Part shown: one piece after another, positions 41,511-50,394 of the stretch
How the letters are laid out: every line of letters starts with the position of its first letter
Position numbering within the stretch: the stretch's first letter is position 1
Origin: Burkholderiales bacterium 8X
Lineage (GTDB): Bacteria > Pseudomonadota > Gammaproteobacteria > Burkholderiales > Burkholderiaceae_C
DNA: 64,000 bases
Assembly: GCA_902506565.1 (NCBI GenBank)
Contig: LR732703.1
Span: 2,404,125 to 2,468,124, forward strand
Direction: 5' to 3'
Position numbers and translations under genes: made by a program
Notes under the pieces: model-generated
The model's database searches: none
What the model saw: the letters and a program-made list of their open reading frames with translations, nothing else
What the model was told of the DNA's origin: nothing

Positions 41511-42823
41511 GCCGCATCGCCGAGATCGCAGCAGCGCTCGAAGGCTACGACCCGAATCTGCTCGGCGTCGATGCGGTTCAGTCGTTCTTGTCGCGATTGA
41601 CCGACGCCCTGGTGGTCTCGGACAGCGAGCCAGTCGCGCTGCGCGATGCGCTGGACCGGGTGCTGGCACGCGACATCGTCTCGCCGATGAACGTACCGCC
41701 GCACGACAACTCGGCGATGGACGGCTTCGCGTTCGACGGCGCCATGCTCGAGCGGCCGGATGCCGCTGGCAACGTGGTGCTGCAGGTTGCCGGCACCGCG
41801 CTCGCCGGCATGCCGTGGCGCGGCGACGGAGACGGCCGGCAAGGCGCCGCCGTCAAGATCATGACCGGCGCGGTGATGCCCGTCGGGCTCGATACCGTGG
41901 TGCCGCAGGAGTTCTGCCGGGTCGACGCCGGCAACCTGTCGTTTCCGGCTGCGGCCTTGCGAGCCGGCGACAACCGGCGCTTTGCCGGCGAAGACCTGCG
42001 CCAGGGCTCGGCCGCCCTGCGCCGAGGAGATCGCATGTCGCCGGCCGCACTCGGCCTGGTCGCCAGTCTCGGCATCCCGGAGGTGCCGGTGCAAAGGCGG
42101 CTGCGCGTCGCCTACTTCTCGACCGGTGACGAGATCCTGAGCCTCGGCGAGTCCGTTCGGCCAGGCGCCGTGTACGACAGCAATCGATTCACGGTCTTCG
42201 GCTTGCTGGCCCGGCTGGGCTGCGAGGTGATCGACCTCGGCGTGGTGCGAGACGATCCCGAGGCCCTGTCCGCGACCTTGCAGCGGGCAGCCAGCGAGGC
42301 GGACGCGATCGTGACCAGCGGCGGCGTCAGCGTGGGCGAGGCGGACCATACGCGCGCCGTCATGAAGCAGCTGGGCGACATGGCCTTCTGGCGAATCGCG
42401 ATGCGTCCCGGTAGGCCGATGGCGGTCGGCCTCATTCCGAAATCGGTCCAGGGCAGCGGTCCGGCCGTGCTGTTCGGCCTGCCCGGCAATCCGGTCGCGG
42501 TGATGGTGACCTTCCTCGCTTTCGTGCGCCCCGCCTTGCTGCGGCTCATGGGCTGCAACGAGGATGCCGCAGCAGCACCGCCGTTGCTGCGTGCCATCAG
42601 CACCACGCCGATCCGCAAGAAGGCCGGACGCACCGAATACCAGCGCGGTCGGGTCGAAGCCCGTCGCGGCGCCATGCCGGAGGTCAGCATCGCCGGCAAC
42701 CAAGGCTCCGGCGTGCTGAGCTCGATGGTCCGGGCCAACGGCCTGGTGGTGCTCCATCACGAGCAAGGCAATGTCGCCGCAGGGGAGGCGGTCGATGTCA
42801 TGATGTTCGACGGCATCGTCTAG
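41507..42823 (+). CDS. moeA: Molybdopterin molybdenumtransferase MoeA
   Basis: Inserts molybdate into adenylated molybdopterin. The 438-residue protein shows the MoeA order: domain with [15 protein letters not shown] near residue 64, [19 protein letters not shown] near 118, STGDEIL near 204, PGAVYDSN near 218, the MoCF-binding [12 protein letters not shown] near 265, and GLPGNPVAV near 325, then the C-terminal domain IV. Its ATG overlaps the mobA stop. Together moaA-mobA-moeA form one coupled operon. Confidence 0.96.
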   Translation: MSRIAEIAAALEGYDPNLLGVDAVQSFLSRLTDALVVSDSEPVALRDALDRVLARDIVSPMNVPPHDNSAMDGFAFDGAMLERPDAAGNVVLQVAGTALAGMPWRGDGDGRQGAAVKIMTGAVMPVGLDTVVPQEFCRVDAGNLSFPAAALRAGDNRRFAGEDLRQGSAALRRGDRMSPAALGLVASLGIPEVPVQRRLRVAYFSTGDEILSLGESVRPGAVYDSNRFTVFGLLARLGCEVIDLGVVRDDPEALSATLQRAASEADAIVTSGGVSVGEADHTRAVMKQLGDMAFWRIAMRPGRPMAVGLIPKSVQGSGPAVLFGLPGNPVAVMVTFLAFVRPALLRLMGCNEDAAAAPPLLRAISTTPIRKKAGRTEYQRGRVEARRGAMPEVSIAGNQGSGVLSSMVRANGLVVLHHEQGNVAAGEAVDVMMFDGIV

Positions 42824-42873
42824 AGGGCTCGCAGGGCTTGCCGGGTTTGCCGCATCGTCGACGGGAGATGCAC

Positions 42874-43368
42874 ATGATCGCGACGCGAATCGAATTGCTG
42901 CAGCAGATGCCGATCTTCGGCGGCATCACCGAGGAGGCGCTCGAGTACCTGCTCCAATCGGCGCCCCTGGTCGAGGTCGAGGCCGGACGGTATTTCTTCC
43001 ACGAAGGCGATACGGCGCTCGGCATGTACGTGCTCGAGTCCGGCCAGGTGAGCGTCTCCAAGAGCTGGCAGCATTGCGAGCTCCTGCTGCGCCAGCTGGC
43101 GAGCGGCGACTGCTTCGGCGAGATGGGCCTGCTCGACCTGTACCCCCGGAGCGCCTCGGTGCGAGCGGATATCGATTGCCGCGCGATCGAGCTGTCGTCC
43201 GCCAACCTCTACCGGATGTTCGAACGCGATGCCACCCAGTTCGCACTGATCCAGATGAACATCGCACGCGAGATGAGCCGGCGGCTTCGTCACACCGACG
43301 ACCAGTTGTTCCGCGCCCGGATGGGCGAAGCGCTCGAGGCGCCACGCCCGGTCATTCGCAAGGACTAG
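42874..43368 (+). CDS. Cyclic nucleotide-binding domain protein without DNA-binding domain
   Basis: A 164-residue protein made almost entirely of one cNMP-binding domain (about 12-125). The phosphate-binding cassette appears as FGEMGLLDLYPRSASVRA near residue 88. The C-terminus is a helix with RARMGEALEAP, and no CRP helix-turn-helix follows. I chose the ATG at 42874 because GGGAG lies six bases upstream; an ATG six bases earlier overlaps that site. It lies 50 bases after moeA and may be co-transcribed. It may act as a stand-alone regulator or partner; the ligand is unknown. Confidence 0.82.
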   Translation: MIATRIELLQQMPIFGGITEEALEYLLQSAPLVEVEAGRYFFHEGDTALGMYVLESGQVSVSKSWQHCELLLRQLASGDCFGEMGLLDLYPRSASVRADIDCRAIELSSANLYRMFERDATQFALIQMNIAREMSRRLRHTDDQLFRARMGEALEAPRPVIRKD

Positions 43369-43403
43369 CCGGGCAAGTTCGCGTCGGCACCGAGACGGCG
43401 AAA

Positions 43404-43853
43404 TCAGAGCTTGCCGAGCACCTGGTCGACGCCCTTGTTGGCCAGCATGTCCGCGCGCTCGTTGCCCACGTCGCCCGAGTGCCCGCGCACCCAGCGCCAA
43501 TCGATCTGATGGCCGCCCTCGCTCACCAGCTTGTCCAGCTGCTGCCAGAGCTCCACGTTCTTCACCGGCTGCTTGGTGGAGGTGCGCCAGCCGCGGGCCT
43601 TCCAGCCTCGAACCCATTCGGTGATGCCGAGCCGCACGTACTGGCTGTCCAGGTACAGGATCACCTTGCAAGGCCGCTTCAGAGCGCTTAAGCCCTCGAT
43701 GACCGCCTTGAGTTCCATGCGGTTGTTGGTGGTGGCCAGCTCGCCGCCGAAAAGCTCCTTCTCGGTGGCGCCCGACTTCAGCCACACGCCCCAGCCGCCC
43801 GGACCGGGATTGCCTCGGCAGGCGCCGTCGGTATAGATCTGTACTTCGTTCAA
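43404..43853 (-). CDS. rnhA: Ribonuclease HI
   Basis: Cleaves RNA in RNA-DNA hybrids during replication. The 149-residue protein begins with the family [17 protein letters not shown] (catalytic Asp9). Catalytic Glu lies in [13 protein letters not shown], Asp in YLDSQYV and the final Asp in NERADMLA, with the basic protrusion [16 protein letters not shown]. Translation begins at TTG: in-frame stops lie six codons upstream and no ATG or GTG lies between. The TTG overlaps the stop of the methyltransferase gene (TTGA), so the two are coupled. Confidence 0.95.
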   Translation of the reverse strand: MNEVQIYTDGACRGNPGPGGWGVWLKSGATEKELFGGELATTNNRMELKAVIEGLSALKRPCKVILYLDSQYVRLGITEWVRGWKARGWRTSTKQPVKNVELWQQLDKLVSEGGHQIDWRWVRGHSGDVGNERADMLANKGVDQVLGKL

Positions 43854-44650
43854 GAACTGCTCACTTCATCACTTGTTTCGAGGTTGGCGCGGTGTACCTT
43901 GCCCGCGATCGGCACCGGCGCGCTGGCCCGCGATGCAGCGCGGCGCCAGTCGGCGCTCAGGAGCCGCATGCCGCGCACCCGCTTCACCGCGACCAGGAAA
44001 TAGACCGAGCCGAAGATCGGCCACCATCGCTCGCCGACCTTGTCGAACCAGCGGCTTCGCTCCAGCCAGGCTTCGGTGCGCACCGCCGGGCGGTACAGGC
44101 CGAAGTCGCCCGACTCGACCTCGAAGCTCAGGAGCCTCAACCAGTCTCGAAGCCGCCGATAACCGATGAAGTCCCCGGCGTCCGGCAGGTAAAGCTCGCC
44201 GAACCCCAGGTGCCGGTAAAGCCTGGCACGGCGCTGGCGAAGGCCCCACAAGCTGGCGGGGTTGAAGCCGCTGATGACGACCCTGCCCTCGGGCACCAGT
44301 ACCCGCTCGACCTCGCGCAGCACCGCATGCGGCTCGTTGCCGAGTTCCAGCGCATGCGGCAGCACCACCAGGTCGATGCTGTTCGCGGAGAACGGCAGCG
44401 CACTGAAGTCGGCGAAGAGGGTCGCGCCGTGGGAGCCCCCCTGGAGGGCGCCGGCGTCGTCCAGCGACAGCCAGCGGTGCGGCATGCGGTTGGCACGCAA
44501 GGTGCTCAGTTCGGGCAGGCCCAGTTGAAGCGCGTGATAACCGAAGATATCGGCCACTGCCCGATCGAAACGGGCCTGTTCCCAGGCCAGCAGATAGCGG
44601 CCGGGCGGGGTCTTGAACCAATCGTGCAAACCTATAATTTGACCGCTCAT
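43850..44650 (-). CDS. Class I SAM-dependent methyltransferase, YafS-like
   Basis: A 266-residue putative methyltransferase. The methyltransferase type 11 core (about 50-160) shows [52 protein letters not shown]-type sequence, where the acidic loop binds SAM. The opening [18 protein letters not shown] is typical of the YafS neighbourhood protein. The gene sits between rnhA and gloB, as in E. coli. Its start codon shares the CATG at 44648-44651 with gloB on the opposite strand. GAGG lies three bases upstream. The substrate is unknown. Confidence 0.85.
   Translation of the reverse strand: MSGQIIGLHDWFKTPPGRYLLAWEQARFDRAVADIFGYHALQLGLPELSTLRANRMPHRWLSLDDAGALQGGSHGATLFADFSALPFSANSIDLVVLPHALELGNEPHAVLREVERVLVPEGRVVISGFNPASLWGLRQRRARLYRHLGFGELYLPDAGDFIGYRRLRDWLRLLSFEVESGDFGLYRPAVRTEAWLERSRWFDKVGERWWPIFGSVYFLVAVKRVRGMRLLSADWRRAASRASAPVPIAGKVHRANLETSDEVSSS
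44613..44638 (+). promoter_or_regulatory. Promoter of gloB inside the opposing methyltransferase gene
   Basis: A perfect TATAAT at 44633-44638 ends ten bases before the gloB ATG. TTGAAC lies at 44613-44618, but the 14-base spacing is short. Transcription would begin within a few bases of the ATG, giving an almost leaderless mRNA. Confidence 0.6.
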
Positions 44651-45428
44651 GACCCTCGTTCCGCTGCCCGCCTTTGCCGACAACTACATCTGGATGCTGC
44701 AGGACGGTCGCCACGCGATCGTGGTGGATCCGGGGCAGGCCCCGCCCGTCTTCGACGCGCTCGAAAGGCACGGTCTGCAACTGGCCGCGATTCTAGTCAC
44801 GCACCATCATGCGGATCACACCGGCGGCGTCGCGGCGCTGCGCGATGCCACCGGCGCGAAAGTGTTCGGGCCCGCATCCGAAACCGTGCCGCAGCCCTGC
44901 ATTCCGTTGAAGCAAGGCGACACCGCCGAAGTGCTGGGCCTTCGCTTCGAGGTCATCGACATCCCCGGTCACACCGCGGGGCACATCGCTTTCTTCCTGC
45001 CGGCCGGCGACCATGGCGAGCCGATCGTCTTTTGCGGCGACACGCTTTTCTCGGGCGGCTGCGGACGTTTGTTCGAAGGCACGCCGGCGCAAATGCTGTC
45101 GTCGCTCGACGCGCTGGCCCGCCTCCCCGGCGATACGCGCGTATGCTGCGGCCACGAGTACACCCTCTCCAACCTGAAGTTCGCCGCCGCGGTGGAACCC
45201 GGCAATACCGAGCTGGCCCGCTACCGGGCGGCCTGCGAAGCACGCCGGGCGCGGGGCGAACCCACCCTGCCTTCGCAGCTGGATACCGAGACACGGATCA
45301 ACCCTTTTCTTCGCAGCCGCGAAGCCTCCGTCCAACAAGCAGTGCTGGCGCACGCACGGCTCTCGGCCAAGGCCGATGAAGTCGACGTGTTCGCAGCGCT
45401 GCGTCAATGGAAAAACGACTTCCGATGA
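44649..45428 (+). CDS. gloB: Hydroxyacylglutathione hydrolase (glyoxalase II)
   Basis: Hydrolyses S-lactoylglutathione to lactate and glutathione, the second step of methylglyoxal detoxification. The 259-residue protein is a metallo-beta-lactamase-fold enzyme with the binuclear metal motif THHHADHTGG near residue 55, further ligands in IPGHTAGH and CGDTLFSGGCGRLFEG, and CCGHEYTLSNL. The C-terminal glutathione-binding part includes NPFLRS. A TATAAT lies ten bases upstream and no Shine-Dalgarno fits between. Its stop overlaps the mltD start (ATGA). Confidence 0.95.
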   Translation: MTLVPLPAFADNYIWMLQDGRHAIVVDPGQAPPVFDALERHGLQLAAILVTHHHADHTGGVAALRDATGAKVFGPASETVPQPCIPLKQGDTAEVLGLRFEVIDIPGHTAGHIAFFLPAGDHGEPIVFCGDTLFSGGCGRLFEGTPAQMLSSLDALARLPGDTRVCCGHEYTLSNLKFAAAVEPGNTELARYRAACEARRARGEPTLPSQLDTETRINPFLRSREASVQQAVLAHARLSAKADEVDVFAALRQWKNDFR

Positions 45429-47062
45429 AACTTATCGTTGCTGCATTCCTCGCGGGTTCGCTCTTGCTCGCGGGATGCGCGAGCACCACGACCGGCAAGG
45501 ATGCAACACCCTCGGCTGGCATCGGCGCCGCTGGCTCGGCTCCGGCCGGCGCGGCCGCACCGGTGTACCCCGACGGTTCGCTGACGCCGATCACGACCGG
45601 CGAGACCCGCTCGCGGGCGGTGACCACCCTCGCGCCACCGGTCGACATGTGGGATCGCATTCGCCGCGGCTTCAAGATGCAGGATCTCGATTCCGAGCTC
45701 GTGCGCGACCGCGAACAGTGGTATGCCAGCCGGCCCGACTACATCCAGCGGATGACCGAGCGCTCGAGCCGGTACATCTTCTACATCGTCGAGGAACTCG
45801 AACGGCGCGACATGCCGACCGAACTCGCACTGCTTCCCTACATCGAAAGCGCTTTCAATCCCCAAGCCGTATCGAGCGCCAAGGCGGCCGGCATGTGGCA
45901 GTTCATGCCCGCGACCGGCAGCGACTTCGACTTGAAGCAGAACATCTTCAGGGACGATCGCCGGGACGTGGTGGCCTCCACCCGTGCCGCGCTCGACTAC
46001 CTGCAGAAGCTCTACAACATGTTCGGCGACTGGCACCTGGCGCTGGCCGCCTACAACTGGGGAGAAGGCAGCGTGGGCCGCGCCATCGCCAAGAACCAGC
46101 GCGCGGGCCTCCCCACCGGCTACACCGACCTCGGCATGCCGAACGAGACCCGGTACTACGTGCCGAAGCTGCAGGCCGTGAAGAACATCGTCGCGCATCC
46201 GGAGCGCTTCAACGCCGACTTGCCGGTCATCGCCAATCACCCCTACTTCCAGACCGTCACGCTGCAGCGCGACCTCGACGTCGCGCTGGCCGCGAAGCTG
46301 GCCGACATCAAGCTGGAAGACTTCCGCGCGTTGAACCCGTCGGCCCACAAGCCGGTGCTGCTGGCCGCGGGTACGCCCGAGATCCTGCTGCCCTGGGACA
46401 ACGCGGCGGTGTTCAAGCGCAACTTCGAGGCCTACTCGCAAGGCCAGTACGCGAGCTGGACCGCCTGGACCGTGCCGAGCACCATGACCGTCGCCGATGC
46501 CGCGCTGCGCTCCGGGATGAGCGAAGCCGACCTGCGCGCCATCAACAACGTGCCCCCGCGAATGCTCATCAAGGCCGGATCGACCTTGATCGTGCCGCGC
46601 GGCGCGCGCGTGACCGAAGACGTGGTCGCTTCGGTCGCCGACACCGGCCACCTAAGCTTCCAGCCCGAGATCGTCACCCGGCGCACGCTGGTGAAGGCCG
46701 GCCGCCGGGACACGGTCGCAAGCATCGCCCAGCGTTATCGCTTGAGCGCAGCCAATGTCGCCGAGTGGAACGACGTCAAGACCAACGCCGCGTTTAAGCG
46801 CGGCGAATCGGTCGTGGTGTACCTGCCGGTGCGAGCTTCGGGCCTGGCACGGGTCGGCACCGGCGTGCGGTCGGCAGGCTCCTCCACCACGGTCATCACC
46901 AGCAAGCGCGGCGGTGGCGTGGTGCAAACCAGCACCTCGCCCGCAGCTTCTGGCAAGGCGGTCGCCAGCCCATCCAGCAAGAAGGCGGTCGCCAAGTCGC
47001 CCCGCGAAACCCGCATTGCACGCGAACCCCGCGGCGGAACTTCGAGCAAGAAGAAGCGCTGA
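45425..47062 (+). CDS. mltD: Membrane-bound lytic murein transglycosylase D
   Basis: Cleaves glycan strands of peptidoglycan to anhydromuropeptides at the outer membrane. The 545-residue lipoprotein has the lipobox LLAGC (Cys near residue 18) and an SLT domain (about 125-260) with catalytic Glu in LPYIESAFNPQAVS, then AAGMWQFMPATG and LALAAYNWGEGSVGRAI. Two LysM-like wall-binding repeats follow (about 355-400 and 415-465). The last 80 residues are Ser/Lys/Ala-rich and basic, an extension not typical of E. coli MltD. It is coupled to gloB by a four-base overlap. Confidence 0.94.
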   Translation: MKLIVAAFLAGSLLLAGCASTTTGKDATPSAGIGAAGSAPAGAAAPVYPDGSLTPITTGETRSRAVTTLAPPVDMWDRIRRGFKMQDLDSELVRDREQWYASRPDYIQRMTERSSRYIFYIVEELERRDMPTELALLPYIESAFNPQAVSSAKAAGMWQFMPATGSDFDLKQNIFRDDRRDVVASTRAALDYLQKLYNMFGDWHLALAAYNWGEGSVGRAIAKNQRAGLPTGYTDLGMPNETRYYVPKLQAVKNIVAHPERFNADLPVIANHPYFQTVTLQRDLDVALAAKLADIKLEDFRALNPSAHKPVLLAAGTPEILLPWDNAAVFKRNFEAYSQGQYASWTAWTVPSTMTVADAALRSGMSEADLRAINNVPPRMLIKAGSTLIVPRGARVTEDVVASVADTGHLSFQPEIVTRRTLVKAGRRDTVASIAQRYRLSAANVAEWNDVKTNAAFKRGESVVVYLPVRASGLARVGTGVRSAGSSTTVITSKRGGGVVQTSTSPAASGKAVASPSSKKAVAKSPRETRIAREPRGGTSSKKKR

Positions 47063-47084
47063 GCAAAGCCCCTCGGGGCACCGG

Positions 47085-47918
47085 TCAGAGCTTCTCGGTT
47101 TCGCCGCTGCGCGGTTGCCACTTCATCAGGCGCCGCTCGACGAGGCCGACCAATCCGTCCAGCACCAGCGCGAACACCGTCAGGACGACGATGCCGGCGA
47201 AGACGGTGTTCACGTCGAAGGTGCCTTCGGCTTGCAGGATGAGGTAGCCGACGCCTCGGGCAGACCCCAGGTATTCGCCCACCACCGCGCCCACGAACGC
47301 GAGGCCGACCGAAGTATGCAGGCTCGAGAACACCCAGCTGGTGGCGCTCGGCAGGTAGACCGTCCGGAGCAGCTGGCGCTGGTTGGCGCCGAGCATTCGC
47401 GCATTGGCCAGCACCACCGGGCTCACCTCGCGCACGCCCTGGTAGACGTTGAAGAACACGATGAAGAAGACCAGCGTCACCGCCAACGCGACCTTGCTCC
47501 AGATGCCGAGGCCGAACCAGAGCGCGAAGATCGGCGCGAGGATCACCCGGGGCATCGAGTTGGCCGCCTTGATGTACGGGTCGAGGATCAAGCCGGCCGT
47601 GGGCGCCAATGCCAGCCATAGGCCGCAGCCAAGCCCCGCCACGGTGCCGATGCCGAAGGCCAGCACGGTTTCGAGCAAGGTCGTTCCGAGGTGTCGGTAG
47701 ATGTCCGCATTGCCGGCAACGCCTTCCGGAAAAAGCCGGTTGGCCGGCACGTCGAACGGCAGGAACCAGGCCCAGATCCGACCGGCGACCCGGATCGGCT
47801 CACCCAGGAAGAAAGCCACCTGCTGGTCGCGGGAAAGCGCATGCCAGGCCAGCAGCAGGAGAACCAGCAGCCCCAGCTGCCAGAGCCGTGCATTGCCTTC
47901 GTGAGGGCGCAATTTCAT
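47085..47918 (-). CDS. NitT/TauT-family ABC transporter permease
   Basis: Membrane subunit of an importer. The 277-residue protein has about six membrane helices. The EAA-like coupling loop lies around ARMLGANQRQLLRTVYLPSATSWVF and a typical VGEYLGSARGVGYLI segment near residue 213, as in SsuC/TauC/NrtB-type permeases. A long periplasmic loop (about 35-75) follows the first helix. It is last in the order binding protein, ATPase, permease, starting five bases after the ATPase stop. The substrate (sulfonate, taurine, nitrate or a pyrimidine compound) cannot be told. Confidence 0.9.
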   Translation of the reverse strand: MKLRPHEGNARLWQLGLLVLLLLAWHALSRDQQVAFFLGEPIRVAGRIWAWFLPFDVPANRLFPEGVAGNADIYRHLGTTLLETVLAFGIGTVAGLGCGLWLALAPTAGLILDPYIKAANSMPRVILAPIFALWFGLGIWSKVALAVTLVFFIVFFNVYQGVREVSPVVLANARMLGANQRQLLRTVYLPSATSWVFSSLHTSVGLAFVGAVVGEYLGSARGVGYLILQAEGTFDVNTVFAGIVVLTVFALVLDGLVGLVERRLMKWQPRSGETEKL

Positions 47919-47923
47919 CGTTC

Positions 47924-48781
47924 TCAGGCCGCGCGCCGCAGCTGTTGCGAGTAGCCCTTGAGCACCTCGTCCCGCAGCACGTTCCAGATCTGCGTGTGGA
48001 GCTCGACGAAGCGCGGCAGAACCCGCACTTCGGCCACGTCGCGCGGCCGCGGCAGGTCGATCGAGAACTCGCCGATCGGATGGGTCGCCGGCCCCGCTGA
48101 CAGCACCACCACGCGGTCGCTCATCGCAATCGCCTCGTCGAGATCGTGCGTGATGAAGACGACCGCCTTGCGGCCGGATGACTCCCGCCCGTCGGACCCG
48201 ACCGGCCGCGAGCTGCCACCTGCCCAGAGGTCGAGCACTTCGTTCTCCATCAATTGCCGGGTCTGCACGTCGAGCGCGCTGAAGGGCTCATCCATGAGGA
48301 TGATGTCCGGATCGAGCGCGAGCACCTGCGCCAGGGCGCAGCGCTTGCGCATGCCGCCCGACAGCTGGTGCGGATAGCGGTCGCCGAAATCCGAAAGACC
48401 CACCCGCGCGAGCCATTGCTGCGCCAACCCCCGGGCTTCTTCATCGGGCATGCCGCGGTACTCGAGGCCGGCCATCACGTTGGCCAAGGCGCTGCGCCAT
48501 GGCATCAAGGCATCGCTCTGGAACATGTAGCCGGCGCGCCGGTTGATGCCGGTGAGCGCCTGTCCGAAGACCTTGACCGAACCGGACGAAGGCTCGAGCA
48601 GGCCGGCCGCCACGTTGAGGAGCGTCGACTTGCCGCAGCCGGTCGGCCCGACGATCGAGACGAACTCGCCGGCGGCGACACGCAGCGTGGTGTCCGCCAC
48701 CGCCGTATAACGCGCCGAGGCATCGTCCTTGGCGCTGAAGACGCAGCGGATATCGATCAGTTCGAGCGCGGGTTCTGACAT
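47924..48781 (-). CDS. NitT/TauT-family ABC transporter ATP-binding protein
   Basis: Energises the importer. The 285-residue ATPase has Walker A GPTGCGKST near residue 45, the Q-loop FQSDALMPW, the signature LSGGMRKRCALAQ near 147, Walker B IILMDEPFSALD near 168 and the H-loop FITHDLDEA. An insertion (GGSSRPVGSDGRESSGRK, about 193-210) between Walker B and the H-loop is unusual for SsuB/TauB proteins and rich in Gly and Ser. It lies between the binding-protein and permease genes on one strand. Confidence 0.92.
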   Translation of the reverse strand: MSEPALELIDIRCVFSAKDDASARYTAVADTTLRVAAGEFVSIVGPTGCGKSTLLNVAAGLLEPSSGSVKVFGQALTGINRRAGYMFQSDALMPWRSALANVMAGLEYRGMPDEEARGLAQQWLARVGLSDFGDRYPHQLSGGMRKRCALAQVLALDPDIILMDEPFSALDVQTRQLMENEVLDLWAGGSSRPVGSDGRESSGRKAVVFITHDLDEAIAMSDRVVVLSAGPATHPIGEFSIDLPRPRDVAEVRVLPRFVELHTQIWNVLRDEVLKGYSQQLRRAA

Positions 48782-48847
48782 GGATTGATCATGCGAGGCC
48801 GCAGGCCGTCGCGGCGCACGGCGGCGCGGCGCAGGGCCCGGGCCGCC

Positions 48848-49882
48848 TCAGGCCTTGTACTTGTCCTTGGCCCGACGAGCAAAGTCGTTGGTGAAGGTCT
48901 TGCCGAGATCGATCTTGTCGCTCTTGACGCTGGTGTCGAAGCTCGCAATGGCCGCCAGCGCGGTCTTGGGGCCATCGGCCGGCAGCATGCCGTCGACCGC
49001 GATCGACTCGCGCACCTTGTCGAAGGACGCCAGGTACAAGGCGCGGTCGCCGAGCAGGTAGTTGTCGGGCACCGTCTTGATGATGTCGCCCGGCCCCGCC
49101 GTCTGCAGCCACTTGAGGCCGTGCACCATCGCATTCGCCAGCGCCTGGCAGGTGTTCGGGTTCTTCTGCACGAACTCGGCCGAAGCGTAGAGGCAAGCCG
49201 CCGGCATCGGGCCGCCGAACACCTCGTGCGTACCCTTGAGGGTGCGCGTGTCGCTGATGATCTTCACGTCGCCCTTCTGCTCGAGCATGGTCATCACCGG
49301 ATCGGTGTTGCTGATGGCGTCGATCTGCCCCGAGCGCAACGCGGTCAACGCGCCGGCCGAGACCCCGACCCCGATGAAACTCACGTCGCTTGCCTTCAGG
49401 CCGCCGCGCGACAGCACGAGGTTGGCCACCATGTTGGTCGACGAGCCGGGCGCCGACACGCCGATCTTCTTGCCTCGCAAGTCGGCAATGCCGCTATAGC
49501 CCGACATGTTCTTGGTCGAGACACCGACCGCGATCTGCGGTGCGCGACCGGCGAGCACGAAGGCCTGGTAGAACTGGTTCTTCGACTGGAGATTGATGGT
49601 GTGTTCGTAGGCGCCGGCGCAGACGTCCGCCGAGCCACCGACCACCGCCTGCAAGGCGCGCGCACCGCCCGCGAAATCGGAGATCTCGACGTCGAGCCCC
49701 TCTGCCTTGAAGTAGCCCAGCTGCTCTGCAATGGTGAGCGGCAGGTAGTAGAAGGCGGCCTTGCCGCCGACCGAGATCGCGATCTTGGTCTTCTCAGGCT
49801 TGGCCTGTCCCCAGGCTGCAGGAAGTGCGATGGAAGCCGCGCCCAATGCGGCGAGCGCACTGAACTTTCGTCGGTTGAGCAT
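48848..49882 (-). CDS. NitT/TauT-family ABC transporter substrate-binding protein
   Basis: Periplasmic solute receptor of the NMT1/SsuA type, 344 residues. The signal has a twin-arginine pattern (NRRKFSALAALGAAS), suggesting possible Tat export. The mature part shows KTKIAISVGGKAAFYYLPLTIAEQLGYF, GGARALQAVVGGSADVC, DLRGKKIGVSAPGSSTN and a lower-lobe segment around SGQIDAISNTDPVM. I used the ATG at 49882 just before the signal; one six codons upstream is possible. First gene of the transporter operon. The ligand is unknown. Confidence 0.9.
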   Translation of the reverse strand: MLNRRKFSALAALGAASIALPAAWGQAKPEKTKIAISVGGKAAFYYLPLTIAEQLGYFKAEGLDVEISDFAGGARALQAVVGGSADVCAGAYEHTINLQSKNQFYQAFVLAGRAPQIAVGVSTKNMSGYSGIADLRGKKIGVSAPGSSTNMVANLVLSRGGLKASDVSFIGVGVSAGALTALRSGQIDAISNTDPVMTMLEQKGDVKIISDTRTLKGTHEVFGGPMPAACLYASAEFVQKNPNTCQALANAMVHGLKWLQTAGPGDIIKTVPDNYLLGDRALYLASFDKVRESIAVDGMLPADGPKTALAAIASFDTSVKSDKIDLGKTFTNDFARRAKDKYKA

Positions 49883-49993
49883 GTGATGGGTCCGCTGCAT
49901 TCGCGTCGTTGTGATTCGAAACGAGCTTAGGCAAGGACCCCTTGCCCTGCATCGGGAACATCCCCTGCGGGTTTCCACGTAACCAATTGGCGT

Positions 49994-50383
49994 TCATCGA
50001 CCCGCGAAAAGAAGCGCGACGTTGACGAGGAAAGCCAGTGCCCAGACCGCGCTTCGAGCCCAGCCGATGCCGGCCAGGTAGAACGCGAGATAAGCCATTC
50101 GCAAGCCCAGATAGCAGGCCGCGAGAAGATCGATCGTGCCTTGCGCGGCGCCGAGCTGGTGGGCGATGATCACAGCGCCGATGAAGAACGGCAGGCCTTC
50201 GAAGCCGTTGGCCTGGGCGGCATTGGCCCGGGCCCGCCAACCGCTCAAGCCGCGGCTCCATTCGCGCGGTTGTTCGTTGTCCTTGGCGCCGAAGGCGCCC
50301 GCCTTGGCGATGTAGGCCGCAACATAAGGCAGCGTCGCGGCAAACAGCACGCACCAGTAGGCCAGCGGAAGCGAGAAGTTCAT
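49994..50383 (-). CDS. MAPEG-family membrane protein
   Basis: A 129-residue protein of the eicosanoid and glutathione metabolism (MAPEG) family with four membrane helices. Typical features are the first helix PLAYWCVLFAATLPYVAAYIAK, the polar loop with NEQPREW, and RARANAAQANGFEGLPFFIGAVI, where Asn, Glu and Arg residues match the glutathione-binding region of the family. Bacterial members are mostly uncharacterised, some with glutathione transferase activity. It starts 12 bases after recR and may be the tail of the dnaX-ybaB-recR transcript. Confidence 0.88.
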   Translation of the reverse strand: MNFSLPLAYWCVLFAATLPYVAAYIAKAGAFGAKDNEQPREWSRGLSGWRARANAAQANGFEGLPFFIGAVIIAHQLGAAQGTIDLLAACYLGLRMAYLAFYLAGIGWARSAVWALAFLVNVALLFAGR

Positions 50384-50394
50384 GGGGTGCCCTG

